Shown in pieces: positions 1 through 4,254 of a DNA stretch of 5,070 bases; positions within the stretch are counted from its first letter, which is position 1, and each line of letters opens with the position of its first letter. The position numbers and the translations under genes are program-made. The notes under the pieces were generated by a model, which was given only the letters and a program-made list of their open reading frames with translations, ran no database searches and had not been told where the DNA came from. Source of the stretch: an uncultured Lachnospiraceae bacterium (GTDB lineage: Bacteria; Bacillota; Clostridia; Lachnospirales; Lachnospiraceae); the NCBI GenBank assembly GCA_947594085.1, contig CANQEB010000190.1, forward strand, positions 1-5,070, written 5' to 3'.

Positions 1-417
1 GGTCATCTCGGCGGCCTCGCCGTCCGGGGCGGCCAGCTCCGTCGCCTTCTGCACGCTTCCGTCAATGCTGAGCTTGGGGTCGGTGAGCACCAACTCGGCA
101 CCCAGGGCTCGGATGATTTTCTTTCGTTCGTCGCTCATATTCTCCGGCATGACAATGATGACCTTATAGCCCTTGCGGACGCCGCACAGAGCCAGGCCGA
201 TGCCGGTGTTTCCGGAGGTCGGTTCGATGATCGTCATACCGGGCCGCAGCTTGCCGCTCTTTTCTGCCTCCTCGATCATATGCAGGGCAATACGGTCTTT
301 GATGCTCCCGCCGGGATTCAGAAATTCGGCCTTCGCGAAAATATTCAGTCCGGTGGTCTGCTCCAGGCCGAGCAGTGGCGTATTGCCGATCAGATCCAGA
401 ATGTTTGTGTAGTACAT
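1..417 (-). CDS. cysK: Cysteine synthase (O-acetylserine sulfhydrylase), N-terminal part, cut by window edge
   Basis: PLP-dependent enzyme that makes L-cysteine from O-acetylserine and sulfide in the cytoplasm. I translated the minus strand from the ATG at 417-415; the frame stays open to base 1, giving 139 residues of a family usually near 300-310. The start MYYTNILDLIGNTPLL is typical of the family. NPGGSIKDR (residues 34-42) carries the PLP-binding lysine K40. PTSGNTG (66-72) is the loop that binds the substrate and cofactor. The MPENMSDERKKIIRALGAEL segment (90-109) matches the usual MPE-MS-ER block. An AGAAAGG Shine-Dalgarno lies about 10 nt upstream of the ATG. It is divergent from the genes to its right and has its own promoter at 579-551. 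CysK versus CysM or a cystathionine beta-synthase-type paralogue cannot be fully separated without the C-terminus; the fold class is certain. Confidence 0.93.
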   Translation of the reverse strand, partial: MYYTNILDLIGNTPLLGLEQTTGLNIFAKAEFLNPGGSIKDRIALHMIEEAEKSGKLRPGMTIIEPTSGNTGIGLALCGVRKGYKVIIVMPENMSDERKKIIRALGAELVLTDPKLSIDGSVQKATELAAPDGEAAEMT

Positions 418-453
418 GATTTCAACGCCTTTCTCTTTTAGAATGCAAATTGG

Positions 454-465
454 ATTCCTAAGTAT
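454..465 (-). promoter_or_regulatory. Candidate operator box, copy 2 (in the cysteine synthase leader)
   Basis: ATACTTAGGAAT on the minus strand is identical in 11 of 12 bases to the box at 544-555. It lies about 80 nt downstream of the predicted transcription start and 37 bp before the cysteine synthase ATG. Two copies flanking a start region are compatible with DNA looping or roadblock repression, or may be chance in AT-rich intergenic DNA. Confidence 0.3.
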
Positions 466-543
466 TCATTTTCAAACGGGTGTCAGCAGGCTCTGCTTCA
501 TCAGGCTGCTTTGGCGATGCGTTTTGCCCGCTTCCGTTTGCGT

Positions 544-555
544 ATTCTTAAGTAT
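544..555 (-). promoter_or_regulatory. Candidate operator box, copy 1 (over the -10 and start site)
   Basis: ATACTTAAGAAT on the minus strand is an imperfect palindrome centred on CTTAAG (10 of 12 positions symmetric). It covers the -10 element and predicted start of the cysteine synthase promoter. It recurs with one change at 454-465, 90 bp downstream in the leader. The location suggests a repressor site. A CymR-like Rrf2 regulator of cysteine metabolism is one possible ligand, but that is inference and the factor is unknown. Confidence 0.35.
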
Positions 556-579
556 AGTACGGTACAGCGGTTTTGGCAA
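551..579 (-). promoter_or_regulatory. Putative sigma-A promoter of the cysteine synthase gene
   Basis: Read on the minus strand, the -35 hexamer TTGCCA (579-574, five of six to consensus) is followed by a 17-bp spacer and the -10 hexamer TATACT (556-551, five of six). The predicted transcription start is near 544, which gives a leader of about 127 nt before the ATG at 417. The -10 overlaps one of two repeated 12-bp boxes, which would suit repression. Found by eye; start-site mapping would decide. Confidence 0.6.
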
Positions 580-607
580 GTTAAGGAATTTGTAATCTTT
601 CGGGGAA

Positions 608-636
608 TTGCTTTTTCGCACACATTTTCTTATAAT
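608..636 (+). promoter_or_regulatory. Putative sigma-A promoter for the DUF6483-like gene and perhaps the two-component genes
   Basis: TTGCTT (608-613) is followed by a 17-bp spacer and a perfect TATAAT (631-636). The predicted start is near 643, giving a leader of roughly 115 nt before the first gene. No strong terminator is visible between this gene and the response regulator, so the transcript could continue into the regulator and kinase. No BceR-type box is seen near it, suggesting constitutive or other control. Confidence 0.6.
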
Positions 637-759
637 GGTACAGGCGGTATGGGATTCGTGAAGCGAGCTATTGTGTTTCACTGTGCCATTGTAGTGCGCA
701 AAGAGAACGATATCGGTTTTTGCAGCAGAGCAAGCGTAAGGGAGGACGATGTTGTGGGA

Positions 760-1152
760 ATGATAGAGCAGGATTACATTATGCGATTGATCTATGAGAC
801 AATCCGCACGTTGCTGCGGCTGATCTTTGGGATTGATCTTGAGAAGAAAGCAGGGCCGCTTTTTGAGGAGAAGAAGCTGGCTGAGCGGTACGAGACGCTT
901 CAGGAGCTGATTGAGAACGGAAAGATCGAAGAGGCGGAGAACCGGCTGCTCGGAGAATTGAACGTATATGATCGGCGAGAGCTGGAGCTGGCGCTGTACT
1001 TCTATGCATATCTGAATGAGAAAGACAGTGATTTTTTGGAGGAGCACAATTTTTCCCGCCGTGAGATTGCGGAAGGGATTAAAATGGTATGTAGCCTGTT
1101 CGGTTATGGGACGATGGCGGAATCGCTGATGGACGAGATGGATCTGGAGTAG
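760..1152 (+). CDS. DUF6483-like small helical protein of unknown function
   Basis: The product has 130 residues and no known biochemical role. The N-terminus MIEQDYIMRLIYETIRTLLRL and the pattern that follows (short amphipathic helices, then an acidic helical middle with LQELIENGKIEEAENRL at about 47-63) resemble DUF6483 proteins, small Firmicute proteins I recall as beginning with EQDYIMR. The middle looks like one TPR-type helix pair, although no full TPR array is present. There is no signal peptide or clear membrane segment. Start choice: the ATG at 760 gives the family-like beginning, but AAGGGAGG (738-745) sits 14 nt before it and only 8 nt before an in-frame GTG at 754, so the true start may be 754. 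The frame is open back to 511, but that part is not protein-like and contains promoters. It lies 76 bp upstream of the response regulator on the same strand. Confidence 0.75.
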   Translation: MIEQDYIMRLIYETIRTLLRLIFGIDLEKKAGPLFEEKKLAERYETLQELIENGKIEEAENRLLGELNVYDRRELELALYFYAYLNEKDSDFLEEHNFSRREIAEGIKMVCSLFGYGTMAESLMDEMDLE

Positions 1153-1228
1153 ACAGTGACTGAGGGGAAGATGGAGACAGAAAAAAGGAAACGGCAAAAG
1201 GCATTCACTGGAAAGTGAGGGAAGCAAT

Positions 1229-1900
1229 ATGTATAGAATTTTGATTGTGGAGGACGACGCGGCGATCGCACAGGCCATGCAAAAACAGATTAAACTGTGG
1301 GGACTGGAAGTACAGTGCGCACGGAATTTTCGGGATATCATCGGGGAATTTCGGGAGTTTGACCCACAACTGGTGTTGCTCGACATCATGCTGCCGTTCT
1401 ACGGAGGTTATCACTGGTGCGCCGAAATCCGAAAGATTTCAAAAGTACCGATCGTGTTTATCTCCTCGGCCTCGGACAATATGAACATTGTGATGGCGAT
1501 AAATATGGGCGGAGATGATTTTATATCGAAGCCTTTCGATTTGAATGTGCTGATGGCGAAGATACAGGCGATTCTGCGGAGAACCTATGATTTTGCGAGC
1601 CCGACTGACACATTGGAGCATGACGGTGCAGTGTTAAATCTATCGGATGCAAGCCTGAGTTACCGGGGAGAGCGCATTGAGCTGACCAGAAATGAATACC
1701 GTATCCTGCAGACGCTTTTGGAGAACAAGGGGCAGGTGGTGAGCCGGGATACGCTGATGCAGCGGCTCTGGGAGACGGACAGCTTTGTGGATGAGAACAC
1801 GCTCACCGTCAATGTCACGCGCCTGCGCAGAAAGCTCGCGGATGTGGGCCTGGAGGAGTTCATCGCGACGCGAAAAGGGCTGGGATATCTGATCATGTGA
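1229..1900 (+). CDS. bceR: BceR-like OmpR-family response regulator
   Basis: Cytoplasmic transcription factor of 223 residues, the normal length for the OmpR/PhoB class. The receiver domain (about 1-115) has the acidic pair D9-D10, the phospho-acceptor D52 in LLDIMLP, the switch serine S79 or S80, and the conserved K101 in SKPF. The C-terminal winged helix (about 128-223) has the typical LTRNEYRIL and the recognition-helix region DENTLTVNVTRLRRKL, ending in RKGLGYLI. GTGAGG is a good Shine-Dalgarno about 8 nt before the ATG. The LPFYGGYHWC region after D52 and the adjacent BceS-type kinase place it in the BceR/BraR/GraR group. In that group the phosphorylated regulator activates the cognate ABC transporter operon; a matching operator lies at 3249-3266 in front of the ATPase gene. 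The kinase starts 13 bp downstream. A 5-bp hairpin with a GGAA loop (1205-1218) touches the Shine-Dalgarno, possibly by chance. Confidence 0.92.
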   Translation: MYRILIVEDDAAIAQAMQKQIKLWGLEVQCARNFRDIIGEFREFDPQLVLLDIMLPFYGGYHWCAEIRKISKVPIVFISSASDNMNIVMAINMGGDDFISKPFDLNVLMAKIQAILRRTYDFASPTDTLEHDGAVLNLSDASLSYRGERIELTRNEYRILQTLLENKGQVVSRDTLMQRLWETDSFVDENTLTVNVTRLRRKLADVGLEEFIATRKGLGYLIM

Positions 1901-1913
1901 CGGCGGAAAAGCG

Positions 1914-3128
1914 ATGAAAAACAGAAAAACGCACAGAAAAATTCTGAAAGACTCAGATAGGAAAGAAAGCGGGGAATGCTTCGTGCTGTGTGCATATTTG
2001 AAAATACACAGAAAAGGAATCGCGGCGGCGGTGTTTTTTGGCGTGATTGCTGCCGTGATTTTTGCGCTGTATCAGCTGCCCGTCTCCGCGGTCGCTTATG
2101 TGACGGCGCTGTGGGCTTTCTTCGGTATGATTGTTCTGGGGTTGGACTATGGACAATTTTGCCTGAAGCACAGAGAGCTGCAGCGACGGCTCAATATTCT
2201 GCGTGAGGGGCTGGACGAGAGCCCGGGAAGCGGGGAGCAGCAATCCGTTCGGGCCTTCGATCCGGATGTGATACTGGAGCACTTGCCGACGCCCTCCGGA
2301 CTTTTGGAGGGGGACTATCAGGAACTTCTGAACCTGCTCTGTCGGGAGCGCAGGGAGCTGCGAGAGGAGATGGAGCAGCGCTACCGGGAGATGATCGATT
2401 ATTACACGGTCTGGGCGCATCAGATCAAGACGCCGATCGCGGCGATGCGCCTGATGCTGCAGGAGGAACGATCACCGGGAAACAGGGACAGAAACGAGAC
2501 TGTAGGATCCGTTGATTTTGGAAAAGGGAGTGCAGGGGCGGCCGGTGTGGAAGAAGAGGCGGAAAAGACAGAAGCAAATATACGCGCACTCCGGGAGGAA
2601 CTGCGGCGGATCGAGCAGTATGTGGAGATGGTGTTGTGTTATCTGAGACTCGATTCGAAATCGACCGACTATGTGATTCGCGAGTACGATCTGGATGAGA
2701 TTGTGAAACAGGCGGTACGTCGGCATGCGACAACTTTCATCCAGAAAAGACTTCGTTTGGAGTATGAGCCCCTGGGTGCACGTGTTGTGACGGATGAGAA
2801 GTGGTTGCTATTTGTGATTGAGCAGGTGCTTTCCAACGCATTGAAATACACAAGCGAGGGCGGTATTACGATCACGCTTGAAGCGCCGAAAACGCTGTGC
2901 ATTCGGGACACGGGAATCGGGATTGCGCCGGAGGATTTGCCGCGCGTCTTCGAGAAGGGTTATACCGGAGACAACGGGCGCAGCGATAAGAAGGCGAGCG
3001 GGATCGGAATGTACCTTTGCAGCAGGATCTGTGCGAATCTCGGGCATGGGATCACCGTGGACTCAATGCCCGGGCAGGGGACGGAGGTGCGGCTGGATCT
3101 GAAGAACGCGGAGCTGGAGATCGAGTGA
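1914..3128 (+). CDS. bceS: BceS-like intramembrane-sensing histidine kinase
   Basis: Membrane sensor kinase of 404 residues, partner of the upstream regulator. Two membrane helices (about 35-53 and 58-77) are joined by only a few residues. There is thus no extracellular sensor domain, the hallmark of BceS-type kinases, which are controlled through their ABC transporter. A short cytoplasmic linker leads to the H-box YYTVWAHQIKTPIAAMR with phospho-acceptor H169. Next come RIEQYVEMVLCYLRLD (232-247), the N-box EQVLSNALKYTSEG (N308), the G1-box DTGIGI (D332), an F-box FEKGYTG, and the G2-box SGIGMYL. Residues of about 186-221 form a hydrophilic insertion between the two dimerisation helices, not expected in the family. 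Start: ATG 1914 has only a weak GGCGGA site. An in-frame GTG at 1983 has GGGGA 7 nt upstream and would remove a basic 23-residue tail, giving a more usual N-terminus, so the true start may be 1983. Confidence 0.92.
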   Translation: MKNRKTHRKILKDSDRKESGECFVLCAYLKIHRKGIAAAVFFGVIAAVIFALYQLPVSAVAYVTALWAFFGMIVLGLDYGQFCLKHRELQRRLNILREGLDESPGSGEQQSVRAFDPDVILEHLPTPSGLLEGDYQELLNLLCRERRELREEMEQRYREMIDYYTVWAHQIKTPIAAMRLMLQEERSPGNRDRNETVGSVDFGKGSAGAAGVEEEAEKTEANIRALREELRRIEQYVEMVLCYLRLDSKSTDYVIREYDLDEIVKQAVRRHATTFIQKRLRLEYEPLGARVVTDEKWLLFVIEQVLSNALKYTSEGGITITLEAPKTLCIRDTGIGIAPEDLPRVFEKGYTGDNGRSDKKASGIGMYLCSRICANLGHGITVDSMPGQGTEVRLDLKNAELEIE

Positions 3129-3248
3129 TTGAGTGATATGGACTGATTGACACAGATCTACTTCCGCAGTGGCAGCAAAGAGACCGGAATATTTGTAGAC
3201 AGTTGAGTGTGCAGGCAATCAGATGGAAAGCTCGTTGGTATTGCGCAA

Positions 3249-3277
3249 CCTTACAAAAATGTAAGGCTAACGTAAGG
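3249..3277 (+). promoter_or_regulatory. BceR-type operator with an additional phased half-site
   Basis: CCTTACAAAAATGTAAGG (3249-3266) is a perfect 6-bp inverted repeat and fits the TNACA-N4-TGTAA consensus described for BceR-like regulators exactly (TTACA 3251-3255, AAAA, TGTAA 3260-3264). A second GTAAGG follows at 3272-3277, 11 bp after the first, one helical turn on the same face. The palindrome ends 18 bp before the putative -35 at 3285, a position suited to activation by the phosphorylated regulator encoded upstream. Very likely the control site of the transporter operon. Confidence 0.85.
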
Positions 3278-3284
3278 TGATTCG

Positions 3285-3314
3285 ATGGCAGACAGAATCT
3301 TTCGCGGATAGAAT
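3285..3314 (+). promoter_or_regulatory. Putative regulated promoter of the ABC transporter genes
   Basis: The -35 is a poor ATGGCA (3285-3290, four of six), the spacer is 18 bp, and the -10 is TAGAAT (3309-3314, five of six). A weak -35 with a suboptimal spacer just downstream of an operator is what an activator-dependent promoter looks like. The predicted start near 3321 places the operator centre around -63. The choice of hexamers is by eye and could be off by a few bases. Confidence 0.5.
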
Positions 3315-3363
3315 AGGTCTGTATCGGGAGCACAAGGCTTGGGACTGCAGCATTTCTGTGCAT

Positions 3364-3399
3364 CGCGAAGCATTGTTACCCTAAAGGACTAGCTTCGCG
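3364..3399 (+). other. Hairpin in the transporter mRNA leader
   Basis: CGCGAAGC (3364-3371) and GCTTCGCG (3392-3399) form a perfect 8-bp stem around a 20-nt loop. No T-run follows, so it is not an intrinsic terminator. GTTAC in the loop (3375-3379) is complementary to GTAAC at 3421-3425, so a pseudoknot is possible, though five pairs can arise by chance. It could stabilise the leader or be the remnant of a small dispersed palindromic repeat. Confidence 0.45.
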
Positions 3400-3489
3400 T
3401 CGCTGGGCACGGAGTGAACAGTAACCGCGGACCCGTTTGTATGGCTCTGAAGCTGATGTTTCCGACAAATTCCAAGGGGAGGCATAACG

Positions 3490-4254
3490 ATGGAAATTCT
3501 GGCTGTCAACAATCTGAAAAAAATATACACGACGCGCTTTGGCGGGAACCAAGTGCAGGCGCTTGCGAATGTGTCCTTCAAGGTCGAGGAGGGCGAATAT
3601 GTGGCGATCATGGGTGAGTCCGGCTCAGGCAAGACGACGCTTCTGAATATTCTCGCGGCGCTCGATACGCCGACCGCGGGCCATGTGCTTCTGGATGGAC
3701 GCAATCTGGCGCACATCAAGGAGGCGGAGAAGGCACAGTTCCGCCGCGACAATCTAGGCTTCGTGTTTCAGGAATTCAACCTGCTCGATACCTTTTCGGT
3801 GCAGGACAATATCTTCCTGCCGCTCGTACTCGCGGGCATGCACTATCAGGAGATGGCGGAGCGGCTTACGCCGATCGCGAAGAAACTGGGTATCTCTGAT
3901 CTCCTGAAAAAATACCCATATGAGATATCGGGCGGGCAGAAGCAGCGTGTCGCTGTGGCGCGGGCGCTGATCACCCATCCGCGGCTGATCCTCGCGGACG
4001 AGCCGACCGGGGCGCTCGATTCCCGCGCGACCGACGAGCTGCTGAGGCTATTCGCATCCATCAACAAAGAAGGGCAAACGATCCTGATGGTGACGCACTC
4101 GGTCAAGGCCGCGAGCCACGCGGGGCGCGTGCTCTTCATCAAGGACGGAGAAGTCTTCCACCAGATCTACCGCGGCGTGAGCACGGACGAGCAGCTTTAT
4201 CAGAAAATCTCCGACACGCTGACGATGCTGGCGACGGGAGGTGACAGAAGATGA
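3490..4254 (+). CDS. bceA: BceA-like ABC transporter ATPase
   Basis: Cytoplasmic ATPase of 254 residues, typical length for the MacB/LolD/BceA group. It powers the permease encoded next; in known systems the complex frees lipid-linked cell-wall precursors from peptide antibiotics and signals to the kinase. Motifs in order: Walker A GESGSGKTT (42-50, K48), Q-loop FVFQEFNLLD (Q94), signature SGGQKQR (147-153), Walker B LILADEPTGALD (166-177, catalytic E171), and H-loop VTHS (H203). All key residues are present, so it should be active. AAGGGGAGG (3474-3482) lies 7 nt before the ATG, a strong ribosome site. Its stop overlaps the permease start (ATGA, 4251-4254). Codon use is richer in GC than that of the regulator gene. 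The context identifies it as the transporter of this Bce module rather than a LolD-type lipoprotein exporter. Confidence 0.95.
   Translation: MEILAVNNLKKIYTTRFGGNQVQALANVSFKVEEGEYVAIMGESGSGKTTLLNILAALDTPTAGHVLLDGRNLAHIKEAEKAQFRRDNLGFVFQEFNLLDTFSVQDNIFLPLVLAGMHYQEMAERLTPIAKKLGISDLLKKYPYEISGGQKQRVAVARALITHPRLILADEPTGALDSRATDELLRLFASINKEGQTILMVTHSVKAASHAGRVLFIKDGEVFHQIYRGVSTDEQLYQKISDTLTMLATGGDRR
4236..4244 (+). promoter_or_regulatory. Strong ribosome binding site fixing the permease start
   Basis: GGGAGGTGA, inside the end of the ATPase gene, is an almost full anti-16S match placed 6 nt before the ATG at 4251. Apart from a GTG at 4257, the permease frame has no ATG, GTG or TTG between here and the conserved membrane region. 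This site therefore shows that the unusual N-terminal extension is translated. Confidence 0.8.

Larger units (their letters stand above)
418..759. other. Divergent control region between cysteine synthase and the DUF6483-like gene
   Basis: This 342-bp stretch holds no gene I can support. A plus-strand frame is open from 511 into the DUF6483-like gene, but its upstream part is not protein-like and overlaps both promoters. The region contains back-to-back promoters whose -35 hexamers are only 28 bp apart (574-579 on minus, 608-613 on plus), two copies of a 12-bp box (454-465 and 544-555), and a leader of about 127 nt for the minus-strand gene. No intrinsic terminator is seen, as expected for divergent transcription. 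Confidence 0.7.
3129..3489 (+). other. Regulatory gap between the kinase and ATPase genes
   Basis: This 361-bp stretch has no supportable gene. Its left part (3129-3240) shows a short direct repeat just over the kinase stop (GAGTGATTGA at 3123-3132, GACTGATTGA at 3141-3150) and no convincing terminator; the only hairpin seen (TTCCG 3162-3166 with CGGAA 3185-3189) is weak and lacks a real T-run. The middle (3241-3320) holds the palindrome TTGCGCAA (3241-3248), the BceR-type operator directly abutting it, a further half-site and a promoter. The right part is a leader of about 170 nt with an 8-bp hairpin. The gap implies that the transporter genes have their own inducible promoter. Confidence 0.7.

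Noticed and set aside
530..558. Alternative plus-strand promoter with TATAGT at 553-558
   Set aside because: The matching -35 position reads GCTTCC, a poor fit; the same DNA gives a much better promoter on the minus strand.
511..759. Upstream extension of the DUF6483-like frame to a TTG at 511
   Set aside because: The extra sequence is not protein-like, has no ribosome site at 511, and contains the -35 and -10 elements; family-like sequence begins only at about 760.
1171..1218. Fifteen-codon basic mini-ORF between the DUF6483-like gene and the regulator, preceded by a purine-rich stretch
   Set aside because: Too short and low in complexity to support; the purine-rich stretch is only a few bases from its ATG, and the signal is likely chance.
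472..1389. Long minus-strand open frame of 305 codons opposite the DUF6483-like gene and the regulator start
   Set aside because: Its composition is that of an antisense shadow, it has no recognisable domain, and it runs opposite two well-supported genes and through both promoters.
3162..3195. Possible terminator after the kinase gene (TTCCG and CGGAA followed by TATTTG)
   Set aside because: The stem is 5 bp with an 18-nt loop and there is no real T-run, so it does not meet the pattern of an intrinsic terminator.
3414..3617. Small plus-strand frame overlapping the ATPase start
   Set aside because: It runs out of frame through the Walker A coding region and has no recognisable product.
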